A stretch of 64,000 bases of DNA. Origin: Polyangiaceae bacterium. GTDB lineage: Bacteria; Myxococcota_A; Polyangia; Polyangiales; Polyangiaceae. The translations under genes and the position numbers were made by a program. Below, piece by piece: positions 52,262 through 60,344 of the stretch; position 1 is the stretch's first letter; the number at the start of each line of letters is the position of its first letter. The notes under the pieces were generated by a model. That model had not been told where the DNA came from and did not search any database. It saw only the letters and a list, made by a program, of their open reading frames with translations. The DNA is taken from positions 1-64,000 of the forward strand of contig JAICQQ010000009.1 in assembly GCA_025937785.1 (NCBI GenBank), given 5' to 3'.

Positions 52262-53328
52262 CCTCCGCGCCCAAGCCGGACGCCATGAGCGCGAGCGACG
52301 CGCGTTTCGCGGCGCAACGCCTGGCCTTCGGCCCCTTGGTGTTCCATGCGGCTCTGGCGCTGCGCGACCTGGGGATCCTCGAAGCCGTGATGAACCGCGG
52401 CGACACCGGCGCCAGCGCCACCGACATCGCAGGCGAGCTCAGGCTATCCGCCTACGCGGTGACGGTGTTGCTCGAGTCGGGGCTGGGCGCTGGCCTGGTG
52501 ACGCTCGAGCAAGGGCGCTACCGCTTGACCAAAGTCGGCTACTTCGTGCTGCACGACGAGATGACCCGCGTCAACCTCAACTTCGTCCGTGACATCTGTT
52601 ACCACGGGGCAGCTGCGCTGATCACGTCACTCAAAGAGCAGCGACCGGCAGGCCTCGAACAACTGGGCGACTGGGGCACGATCTACGAAGGCATCGGAGC
52701 GCTCGCCGAACCCGCCCGGTCGAGTTGGTTCGACTTCGACCATTACTACTCGAGCAGCGCATTCCCCGACGCGCTGCCTTTGGTCTTGGGGACCCCGGCG
52801 CGGCGCTTGCTCGACGTGGGCGGTAACACGGGGAAGTGGGCGGTGCTTTGCGCCGAGCACGACCGCGCGGTCGAGGTGACGCTGATCGACGCGGCACCGC
52901 AGATCGAGCAGGCGCTGGCGCGAGCGGCAAACGCGGGCGTTTCTGGGCGAGTGCGGGGCACCGTGATCGATCTACTCGACCATTCGCAGGAATTTCCACG
53001 CGGCTTCGACATCGTCTGGATGAGCCAGCTCCTATCCTGCTTCGCGAAGCCCGACATCGTCTCCATCCTGAAACGCTCGGCCCGTGCGCTCGCACCGGGC
53101 GGGCGCATCTTCGTGCTCGAGACGTTTTGGGATCGCCAAAAGTATGCGGGCGCGAGCTACAACCTACAGCAAACCTCGTTGTACTTCGCCAGCATGGCCA
53201 ACGGTAAGAGCCGCATCTACGACTTCGACTCGGTCAGCGCCTGCGTCGCCGAGGCGGGCCTCAGCATCCAAGACGTCCACGACGGACTCGGCGTGAGCCA
53301 TACGTTGCTCCGCTGTTGCGTCGGCTGA
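52258..53328 (+). CDS. Class I SAM-dependent O-methyltransferase
   Basis: A 356-residue methyltransferase of the bacterial O-methyltransferase family. A winged-helix dimerisation domain (about 15-100, ATDIAGELRLSAYAVTVLLESG) precedes the Rossmann domain; the SAM motif LLDVGGNTGKWA is at about 182-193, and DIVWMSQLLSCF and PGGRIFVLE follow. It overlaps the ammonia-lyase stop (ATGA). In aryl-polyene and flexirubin pathways methyltransferases decorate the aromatic head, so methylation of the phenol or arene ring is plausible. Last gene of the plus arm; it ends 37 bases from the convergent minus-strand arm. Confidence 0.88.
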   Translation: MTSAPKPDAMSASDARFAAQRLAFGPLVFHAALALRDLGILEAVMNRGDTGASATDIAGELRLSAYAVTVLLESGLGAGLVTLEQGRYRLTKVGYFVLHDEMTRVNLNFVRDICYHGAAALITSLKEQRPAGLEQLGDWGTIYEGIGALAEPARSSWFDFDHYYSSSAFPDALPLVLGTPARRLLDVGGNTGKWAVLCAEHDRAVEVTLIDAAPQIEQALARAANAGVSGRVRGTVIDLLDHSQEFPRGFDIVWMSQLLSCFAKPDIVSILKRSARALAPGGRIFVLETFWDRQKYAGASYNLQQTSLYFASMANGKSRIYDFDSVSACVAEAGLSIQDVHDGLGVSHTLLRCCVG

Positions 53329-53365
53329 GTCGGCACCGAAGTTTTCCAACTGGTGATTCGAGGAG

Positions 53366-53788
53366 TCACAGCGGGTCCGACGCCAAGTACACCGTGAGCT
53401 CGGCACTGGCCAGCTGCTCGCCGAGAGCGCCGACGCTACAGTCGAAGCTCGCCGCTGCGCCCAGAGCAGCGCTCAGCCGGGCCACGATTTCGAGCTCCGT
53501 GCCGGCGTCGATCCGGTCACGAACGATCGAGAAGCGCCGCGCGGCAACCAAGAAGCCGCGAGCGCCAAGAGTTCGACCTCCCGGGCGGGCGAGCGCGAGA
53601 CAGGCGGCGGCGGCCTGCGCCATATACTCGAGCGTGGCCACTCCGGGGATCGCGCCTTCGCGCACGAAGATACAACCGAGCGAGGGACGAGCGCCGCACA
53701 CCACGCGGTCGGCTTCGAAGGATACCACGCGCTCGAGCAACAACATCGGCGGCCGGTGCGGAATCAGCTCGACGATCGGCGGGAGCAT
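53366..53788 (-). CDS. FabZ/ApeP-like 3-hydroxyacyl-ACP dehydratase
   Basis: A 140-residue hotdog protein. It begins PPIVELIPHRPPMLLLERV, the usual entry of the COG4706-type dehydratases, with the catalytic His in LIPHRPP and a second conserved acidic site later (YMAQAAA). It would dehydrate 3-hydroxyacyl-ACP during chain extension. The start ATG 53788 lies on the KS gene's stop (TGATG). Together with the hotdog domain of the ligase fusion, it gives the cluster two dehydratases. Last gene of the minus arm, convergent with the methyltransferase. Confidence 0.85.
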   Translation of the reverse strand: MLPPIVELIPHRPPMLLLERVVSFEADRVVCGARPSLGCIFVREGAIPGVATLEYMAQAAAACLALARPGGRTLGARGFLVAARRFSIVRDRIDAGTELEIVARLSAALGAAASFDCSVGALGEQLASAELTVYLASDPL

Positions 53789-55800
53789 CAGGCTCGATCC
53801 CGCTGGAGCTCGACGGACCAGCGGCTGCCGTCCAGCGCTGACGGTTCGGCACCGCCGAACACGATTGAGCTCGTCTCGGCCGCGCGGAACGCTCGGACGA
53901 GCTCGAGCGCATCTACCACCGGGTTGTGGCACAAACTCGCGTCCGGTTCCGGAACGAGATCCGCGCCGTGCGTTCGCCGCGGGGCGTGCAGCGAAAGCCG
54001 CGCCCGCTGCCCAGACCGGAGGCGCCTGAGCCAAAAACCCGCGCCCACGGCTCGGTGCTTCTTGCCCGCCAGCGCCGAGGTCGACGCTTCATCCGCTACC
54101 AGCACCGCGACGTCCGTGTAAGCACCGTGCTCGAGCACGACCATGGCTTCGAGCAGCGCCATCGCCGTCGTGTCCATGCCCGCGGCGACCGACGTGGAGA
54201 AGCCCGAGTTCTGCGTGGCGATGCTCAGAATACCGGCGGCCGTGTTGTGCACGCTGTGCTGAAAGCGGAGCGGCGAGCTCTGACCGGTGGCGGCCTGAAC
54301 GTCGAGCAACTGTATGGTGGTCGCCATTTCGCCGTACGCCGAACCATAGATCAGGGGCGAGCCCGCCGCGTCGAATCCGCTCGCGCATAGGTGCTCCAGC
54401 AGCGTCGTGAAGATCTGTGTGAGCGCGCTGGCCCGACCCCGGGCGCGCGGCGACAAGAGCGACGCCAGCGGCCCCCCCGCCGGCTCCGGCGGCCGATCCG
54501 GGTGCCAGACGCAGGCATCCACGAGCTCACAGCGGAGCGAGATCGGCTCGCTGATCGCCCGCCCACCCAAAGCGGAGCCACGGCGCTTTGCCACCCGCCG
54601 CGAGCCGAGCAGGACGCTGGCATTGCTCCCGCCGAACGCCAGCGAGTTCGAAACGACATAGTCGAGTTCGCGTGATTGCGTGCGCTGGCTGACGTCGATC
54701 GCCAACCCGTCCGCCAAACGAGCCGCGCCATTGCCGGGCACGCTCCCGCGTTCGATGGCTGCGGCGCAGAAAGCGGCCTCCGTAACGCCGCAAGCTCCGA
54801 GCAAGTGACCGGTGGCCGCCTTGGTGGAGGACACCAATGGACTCCGAGCGAAAACACGGGCGATCGCGCTGGCTTCGATGGCGTCGTTCAGCAACGTGCC
54901 CGTGCCGTGGGCGTTGACGTAGCCCACCTCCCCCGGTTCGACCGCCGCGCCAACGAGCGCCTGCCGCATCGCCTGTTCCGCGCCCCGCCCCTCGGGGTGT
55001 GGATGCGCCATGTGGTGGGCGTCACCCGACTCTCCGACGCTGAGCAGGAACGCCGCTGCGTCCCCTTCCCGCTCGAGCAGCACGAAGGCTGCGCCTTCAC
55101 CGATGGTGATGCCGTCGCGCGCGGCAGCGAAGGGCCGACAGGCCTGGGGCGACACAACGCCCAAGCTCTGAAAACCGAGCAGTGTCGTCAGACACAACGA
55201 GTCCACGCCGCCCACGACCATCGCGTCCACGACCCCCACGGCCAGCAAGCGCCCCGCGGCGGCCAGAGCCTTGGCGCTCGACGAACACGCGGTGGACACC
55301 ACGTACGTCGGACCGAGAAGGCCCAGGTCGCGCGCGAGCATGTCGGCCACGCCATTGAAGGCGTGCTGCTTTTCGAACGAATAGTCGCGCGGGATGTCCG
55401 CTCCTTGCCGCAGCGCGGCGTACGCACGCTCGCTCGCAGCGATACCGCCGGTCGAAGTTCCAAGGACGAGTCCCACTCGCGCGGCGCCCCAGCGTTGGCA
55501 CGCGGCCTTGGCCGCGCCGAACAGTTGCTCCGCCCCGGCGCGCGCGAGTCGCGCTTGCCGCGAGAGCCCGGGTTGGGCGGACGCACGCGGCAGCGCCGCG
55601 ACGCCCACGACGCCGCTGTATGGGGCCGCCAGATCCCCGGCGAGGCGCTGCTGCGAGAGCCCCGTGTTGCCCGCGAAAACCTGCTCCAAAGCTGCGCTGA
55701 GCGAGAGGCCCAAGCAGTTGGCAAGGGCCATGCTGGTGATCGGAATGCCGGGGCCGCAAAACACGCCGCTGGCGTAGCACCTTAGCCGGCCGCCCGTCAC
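53788..55800 (-). CDS. Ketosynthase fused to chain-length-factor-like domain
   Basis: A 670-residue protein. Residues 1-405 are a complete beta-ketoacyl-ACP synthase: nucleophile Cys172 (STACSSSAKA), His298 (HGTGTLLND) and His332 (GHLLGACG). Residues about 420-640 are a second, shorter KS-like domain of the ApeC/PF13723 type, with LRFQHSVHNTAAG and SVAAGMDTTA, in which no nucleophilic Cys is seen. In characterised aryl-polyene systems the KS and its CLF-like partner are separate proteins that pair; here they are one polypeptide. GTG 55800 is the predicted start; a GTG at 55764 is possible. TGATG couples it to the dehydratase gene. Confidence 0.88.
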   Translation of the reverse strand: MTGGRLRCYASGVFCGPGIPITSMALANCLGLSLSAALEQVFAGNTGLSQQRLAGDLAAPYSGVVGVAALPRASAQPGLSRQARLARAGAEQLFGAAKAACQRWGAARVGLVLGTSTGGIAASERAYAALRQGADIPRDYSFEKQHAFNGVADMLARDLGLLGPTYVVSTACSSSAKALAAAGRLLAVGVVDAMVVGGVDSLCLTTLLGFQSLGVVSPQACRPFAAARDGITIGEGAAFVLLEREGDAAAFLLSVGESGDAHHMAHPHPEGRGAEQAMRQALVGAAVEPGEVGYVNAHGTGTLLNDAIEASAIARVFARSPLVSSTKAATGHLLGACGVTEAAFCAAAIERGSVPGNGAARLADGLAIDVSQRTQSRELDYVVSNSLAFGGSNASVLLGSRRVAKRRGSALGGRAISEPISLRCELVDACVWHPDRPPEPAGGPLASLLSPRARGRASALTQIFTTLLEHLCASGFDAAGSPLIYGSAYGEMATTIQLLDVQAATGQSSPLRFQHSVHNTAAGILSIATQNSGFSTSVAAGMDTTAMALLEAMVVLEHGAYTDVAVLVADEASTSALAGKKHRAVGAGFWLRRLRSGQRARLSLHAPRRTHGADLVPEPDASLCHNPVVDALELVRAFRAAETSSIVFGGAEPSALDGSRWSVELQRDRA

Positions 55801-55867
55801 GACATTCCCGAAGGACGTCCGGGCGAGTCACAGCGCCCTCGTCGGTGCCGCTGTTTCTCGAAGCAGG

Positions 55868-57157
55868 CTACTTTCTGGTAGCTGAGCCGCGCTGAAGCCG
55901 CGCCGCCGCCTCGCGTCGTCCCGGCAGGCGCGGCGAGAGCACTTGATCTCTGTTGGCACGCGCAGCGCTGAGAAACGTCTTGAGGCGGCGCCTGACCTCG
56001 GGTTCCTCCGCGAAACCCGCCAACGCCGAGGTCACCGCTTGCCGAAGCTGCATGGCGCTCGTGGGATGCATGAACAGATCAGTGAACTCCGGACGGTAGA
56101 AGCCGCGCACGAGCTCGCCGTAGACGCGCACCTTCTGTTCGAACCACGCAGCATACGCCGAGAGCAGGGCGGCACTCGGTTGGTTGCCGGTGAGCGCTCC
56201 CGCCACGGCCTCTGCTGCCTTCACGCCGCTCGAGACCCCCAGATACACACCGGTGGAAAACACAGGATCGAGGAACGCCGCGGCGTCCCCCGCGAGCAGC
56301 CAGCGCGCTCCCACCAAACGGCGGCTGCCGTACGAGTAGTCGGCGGCAACGCGCGCAGGGCCCGCGAGTTCCGCGGGTCCGAACCGCTGCGCCAACACTG
56401 GCAGCTCACGCATGCGCCGCAGCATCCATGCCGTGTCTGGCTTACCTGCGAATGCGGCCTTGGGCGCCACGAACCCCAAGCTTACGACCTCACGCAACGG
56501 GATCACCCACCACCAGCCTTCTGGATCGAGCACTACGGTGATGTCCCCGGCCTGGTCGCCCCCGATCGGGACCGCGCCGGTGAAATGCGCATACACGGCC
56601 ACGTTTCGCAGACCCAGATCCAACTGACGGAGCCCCAAGCGGCGGGCGATGAACGAGTGCTGACCGCTCGCGTCGATCAAGAAACGGCTCGACACGCGGC
56701 GCTCGTCACCCTCACCCTCCCTCACGGCGCACACGATCGCGTCGGGCTCCTCGTCGAAGTGCGTCACCTCCGCCCCCACCCGCACGACGGCTCCCAGGCT
56801 CCGCGCGTGGTCGAGCAGGATTTGATCGAACCTGGCGCGCTCCACTTGGTAGGCGAGGTGGTGCCGCGGAGTCAGGCTGTCGGAGAACACGTAGCGCTGC
56901 CGGAAGGCGCAGTCCGGCGTGACGAACTCGGCGGCGTACTTCCGAACGAAACCTTCACCGTGGATCGCCTCACCCACTCCCAGTTCCTCGAGCACCGCCA
57001 CGACCCCGGGGATCAGTGACTCTCCGATATGAAACCGCGGGTAATGGTCCTTCTCGACGACCAGCACCGAATACCCCGTTCGAGCCAGCTCAGCGGCAGC
57101 CACCGCACCCGCGGGGCCGCCGCCGATCACGATCACGTCGAACCTGTCCTCGAGCAA
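55868..57157 (-). CDS. Flavin-dependent halogenase (phenolic type)
   Basis: A 429-residue FAD enzyme. The nucleotide motif GGGPAG (12-17) is followed by FHIGES. Three halogenase marks are visible: the catalytic-type Lys73 in GFVRKYAAEF, WWWVIP (215-220, the WxWxIP barrier motif) and FLDPVFSTG (295-303, the Fx.Px.Sx.G motif). It would chlorinate or brominate an activated aromatic ring, most simply the phenol head of the pigment. No separate flavin reductase gene is adjacent. The start TTG 57157 is preferred because GGAGGAG lies 6 bases upstream. The gap of 67 bases to the KS gene suggests the same transcript. Confidence 0.87.
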   Translation of the reverse strand: MLEDRFDVIVIGGGPAGAVAAAELARTGYSVLVVEKDHYPRFHIGESLIPGVVAVLEELGVGEAIHGEGFVRKYAAEFVTPDCAFRQRYVFSDSLTPRHHLAYQVERARFDQILLDHARSLGAVVRVGAEVTHFDEEPDAIVCAVREGEGDERRVSSRFLIDASGQHSFIARRLGLRQLDLGLRNVAVYAHFTGAVPIGGDQAGDITVVLDPEGWWWVIPLREVVSLGFVAPKAAFAGKPDTAWMLRRMRELPVLAQRFGPAELAGPARVAADYSYGSRRLVGARWLLAGDAAAFLDPVFSTGVYLGVSSGVKAAEAVAGALTGNQPSAALLSAYAAWFEQKVRVYGELVRGFYRPEFTDLFMHPTSAMQLRQAVTSALAGFAEEPEVRRRLKTFLSAARANRDQVLSPRLPGRREAAARLQRGSATRK

Positions 57158-57358
57158 CGACCACTCCTCCGCGCGGCGCGCCAAGCCCCACCGCGGGCAG
57201 CGATGGGGAGGGCCTCATCATCGCCGATCGGAACGCCGGTCGCCAATGCGCTTCGGTGCGAGCCACGGCCGCCGAGCCGCTGGCCGGACCAGGGTTTGGT
57301 GACGGGCCCCGCGCTGGACGAGGGGCCCGGGTTGCGCAGCACGCGCAGATGTCAGGCC

Positions 57359-58327
57359 TCAGCTACCGGCGCCGCCCGTTCCATCGGTGTCGGCGCTGTC
57401 CGTGGTGCTGTCCGCTGTCCCGTCATCGGTACCGCCACCGCCGTCGGTGCCATCGGTGTCCCCGTCGGTGCCATCGGTATCACCACCATCGTCACCGCCG
57501 TCCGTGCCACCGTCCGTGCCACCGTCCGTGCCACCGTCCGTGCCACCGTCCGTGCCACCGTCCGTGCCACCGTCCGTGCCACCGTCCGTGCCGCCATCGT
57601 CGCCACCATCCGTGCCGCCGAACGGGCCGTCCGTGCCGCCATCGTCACCACCATCCGTGCCGCCATCGTCGCCACCGTCGTCACCACCATCGGTGCCACC
57701 ATCGGTGCCGCCGTCGTCACCGCCTCCGTTCATGCCACCGAACGGGCCGCCCGTGCCGCCGCCGGTCATTCCGCCGCCGTTCATCCCGCCGCCGGTGAAG
57801 CCACCGCCCGTGAAGCCACCGCCGTTCATCCCGCCGAAGGTGAATCCGCCTCCGTTCATGCCGCCGAACGGGCCTCCGGTGGTGCCGCCATCGGTGCCGC
57901 CATCGGTGCCGCCATCGTCACCGCCTCCGTTCATGCCACCGAACGGGCCGCCCGTCGTCGTACCGCCAGTCGTGCCATCGCCGCCGTCACCCATGCCGCT
58001 GGCGCCGTTGCCTTGCACGCAGTTCCAACTGGTGCCCGAGCAGGTGCAGACCGCAGCGCCGTAGCTGCAGTCGGTGCCCGCGGTGAGGGCGCAGGCCGAC
58101 CCGTTGGCAGGCGCTATCGAGGGACAGTCAGCGCCGTTCGCGCCTCCGGTCGTGGCCCCCGTCGTACCGGCCGCGCTGCTACCACCCGTCACCGTGGTGG
58201 TGACGGTCGCCGTAGTGGCGCTGCTGTCGTTGCCGTCATCGCCGTCCGACTTCCCTTCGCTACCGCCACACGCGGCTGCCAAGGCGCAAGCCGCCAGCCC
58301 AACTAGCCCTGCGTAAACTGTTCTCAT
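57359..58327 (-). CDS. Gly/Asp/Thr-rich lipoprotein with Cys module
   Basis: A 322-residue lipoprotein (signal ending AAAC, Cys21; start ATG 58327 with AGGAG upstream). A short Thr/Ser linker and a Cys-rich module (about 58-110: CPSIAP, SACALTAG, DCSYGAAVCTCSGTSWNCV) shared with the lipoprotein 41792-42484 are followed by over 200 residues of Gly/Asp/Thr/Met repeats (PFGGMNGGG, GGTDGG, DDGG). Acidic GGTDGG tracts may bind calcium as in RTX-like arrays, though the canonical nonapeptide is not present. Function unknown. The reverse strand has a long Pro/Ser frame that is an artefact of this composition. Confidence 0.75.
   Translation of the reverse strand: MRTVYAGLVGLAACALAAACGGSEGKSDGDDGNDSSATTATVTTTVTGGSSAAGTTGATTGGANGADCPSIAPANGSACALTAGTDCSYGAAVCTCSGTSWNCVQGNGASGMGDGGDGTTGGTTTGGPFGGMNGGGDDGGTDGGTDGGTTGGPFGGMNGGGFTFGGMNGGGFTGGGFTGGGMNGGGMTGGGTGGPFGGMNGGGDDGGTDGGTDGGDDGGDDGGTDGGDDGGTDGPFGGTDGGDDGGTDGGTDGGTDGGTDGGTDGGTDGGTDGGTDGGDDGGDTDGTDGDTDGTDGGGGTDDGTADSTTDSADTDGTGGAGS
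57498..57593. repeat. 12-base coding minisatellite, eight units
   Basis: CCGTCCGTGCCA occurs seven times in exact tandem (57498-57581), then once as CCGTCCGTGCCG (57582-57593). On the minus strand it encodes a GGTD repeat. It is likely to vary in number between strains. Confidence 0.92.
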
Positions 58328-58816
58328 CGTGAGTTCTCCTGTCGAGCACAAGCCAAGGACCGCTCTGCGTGCGGCAAGCGATGCGTGCACATCCCGGATG
58401 AGCAACGTCACTTCGGTGTCGCTGCGGACTACGGAGTATCGGGTCCTCGCATCGGTAGTCCCCGTGCTGCGACCCGAGAGGCAAGAAAAGTGAAGTCGTG
58501 GATTCGGTCGCCGTGAGGGAGGACTCCACCCGCGTCCCGTGCGCTGCGAGGTCCCCTCGAGCACTCACGGGCGTGCTTTTTCATGGCCCATGCCGACAAA
58601 CGCCACGCTTCGGCGCGCCACACTGCCCGGGGTGTCGCGCCACGACAATTTTGCTACCCGGCCGGCGACCGCCAGGTTCGCGCGGCGCGAGTCCCCGCAC
58701 TCAACGGCCTGGAAACGCTCGAGTTGGTCAAGTTTTGTGGTTTTCTGCCGAAAAAGTCCGGCCGGCAACTACGCGGGACTTGCGCCTGCCTGGTCATCCG
58801 CGCTGTAGTTCCCCCG
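58328..58816. other. Divergent intergenic region
   Basis: No gene is supported. It probably holds both promoters of the lipoprotein (minus) and the FHA-sigma-54 activator (plus). No convincing sigma-54 -24/-12 pair was found here; a GCAAGCGATGCGTGCA sequence at about 58371 has the wrong spacing. The AT-poor composition is uniform. Confidence 0.4.
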
Positions 58817-60340
58817 ATGGTCGAAAGGGACCCGTGCGACTCGACGGTACGCTCCAATCAGGGTGGACTGCGTTCGCGCGAGAACATCGAACGCGGGATC
58901 ATGTGGCTGGCACCGCGCCAGTGGTTTCTACCCTTCGATAGCAAACGCGTCGTGCTCGGGCGCGGTGAAGACTGCACCCACGTGCTGCCCGGTGCCGAAG
59001 TTTCGCGCTACCATGCCGAGCTGGTCCCGGAAGGCGGCATCGTCTGGCTGCGCGATCTCGGCAGCACCAACGGGTGCCACCACAACGGCCGCCGTGTCCC
59101 GCAAGCCATCTTGGCCAAGCAGGACGTCGTGCGGCTCGGGGAATGGGTGGGCGTCGTCTGCTCGATCCCGCGAGGCACGACTGCCACCGTGGAGTGCATC
59201 GGTGGCCTGTACGCGGGCACCGAACTGCGCGATCTCTTGCGTTATGCGGAGCAGGTCGCGCCGAGCGACATCCCACTCATCCTGCAAGGCGAGACCGGCA
59301 CCGGCAAGGAGGTCCTCGCTCGTTTCATTCACGACCAGAGCGGACGCCCCGGCAACTTCGTGGCCGTGAATTGCGCGGCGCTGCCGGAGTCCTTGGCAGA
59401 AGCAGAGCTGTTCGGTCATTCGCGCGGCGCGTACACCGGCGCCGAGAAGGCACGACCTGGTTACATTCGTGCAGCGGACCACGGCACGCTGCTGCTCGAC
59501 GAGATCTCCGATCTCCCGCTCGCGATACAAGCCAAGCTGCTCAGGGTCCTCGAAGATTCTCAGGTAACTCCGCTCGGCGAATCGCTCCCGGTGCGGGTCC
59601 ACATCCGCGTGATTGCGGCCGGACAGAAACCGCTGTCCGAGCTGGTGTCGGCGGGCAAGTTTCGCGGCGACCTGTTCGCGCGACTCAACGGTCTCGAACT
59701 CTGCTTACCGGCGCTCCGGGAGCGCCGCGAAGAGATCCCGTTCATCTTCGGCGCGGTGCTGCGCGAGACGCGCCCCGGCTATGCGCCGCTCTTGCAACCG
59801 CGTTTGGTCGAGCGCTTGTGCGTGTACCACTGGCCCTACAACGTGCGTGAGCTCGTGCAGCTCACGCGCCGCATCGCTGCCCTCTACCCCGATCACGCGG
59901 CGTTGGTCGAAAGCTGCCTGCCTGCGCACATGCTTCCGCCCAGCGACGACGCCGAACCGCCGCGCGCGCGGCCCCCGGCGCCCGTGGCCACGACCCCGTA
60001 CCCGGTACCACGACAGGCGTTTCGCGAGACCACCCCGGCGGCGCTGGGCGTTCCGGGGCAGCCACCTGGCGGCTACGTGCGATCGCCCGCCGTCGACCCC
60101 CAGATGTTTCACGAACGTTCGACGGTACCCTCCCCTCACGGCGGAGAGGCGGGACAATTCGAGCGCTTGGGGCAGGCTTTTCGCGAACAAGAACTGGAGG
60201 CGCTCCGCGCGGCGCTGCGGGAGCATGGTGGCAACGTGAGCGACGCCGCGCGCGCCCTCGGCGTCTCGCGCCAGAAGGTCTACCGCTTGATCGAAGCGGA
60301 TCCGACCCTCGACCTCGACAACTTTCGCAAGCGCCCCTAG
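58817..60340 (+). CDS. FHA-domain sigma-54-dependent transcriptional activator
   Basis: A 507-residue enhancer-binding protein. The N-terminal FHA domain (about 32-115) shows VVLGRGEDC, SRYHAEL and GSTNGC, the phosphothreonine-binding residues. The AAA+ domain follows: Walker A GETGTGKE (158-165), GAYTGA loop (204-209, contacts sigma-54; a variant of GAFTGA), Walker B GTLLLDEI (223-230). A Pro-rich linker leads to a Fis-type HTH (about 472-507, SDAARALGVSRQKVYRL). FHA-NtrC activators respond to phosphorylation by Ser/Thr kinases and are characteristic of myxobacteria. ATG 58817 is an estimate; ATG 58901 also fits. Confidence 0.9.
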   Translation: MVERDPCDSTVRSNQGGLRSRENIERGIMWLAPRQWFLPFDSKRVVLGRGEDCTHVLPGAEVSRYHAELVPEGGIVWLRDLGSTNGCHHNGRRVPQAILAKQDVVRLGEWVGVVCSIPRGTTATVECIGGLYAGTELRDLLRYAEQVAPSDIPLILQGETGTGKEVLARFIHDQSGRPGNFVAVNCAALPESLAEAELFGHSRGAYTGAEKARPGYIRAADHGTLLLDEISDLPLAIQAKLLRVLEDSQVTPLGESLPVRVHIRVIAAGQKPLSELVSAGKFRGDLFARLNGLELCLPALRERREEIPFIFGAVLRETRPGYAPLLQPRLVERLCVYHWPYNVRELVQLTRRIAALYPDHAALVESCLPAHMLPPSDDAEPPRARPPAPVATTPYPVPRQAFRETTPAALGVPGQPPGGYVRSPAVDPQMFHERSTVPSPHGGEAGQFERLGQAFREQELEALRAALREHGGNVSDAARALGVSRQKVYRLIEADPTLDLDNFRKRP

Positions 60341-60344
60341 GGGC

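Noticed and set aside
57387-58064. Long Pro/Ser frame on the plus strand
   Set aside because: It is the mirror of the Gly/Asp/Thr-rich lipoprotein repeat on the minus strand and has no independent features.
58371-58388. Sigma-54-like site on the minus strand before the Gly/Asp-rich lipoprotein
   Set aside because: The gap between the two elements is two bases too long.
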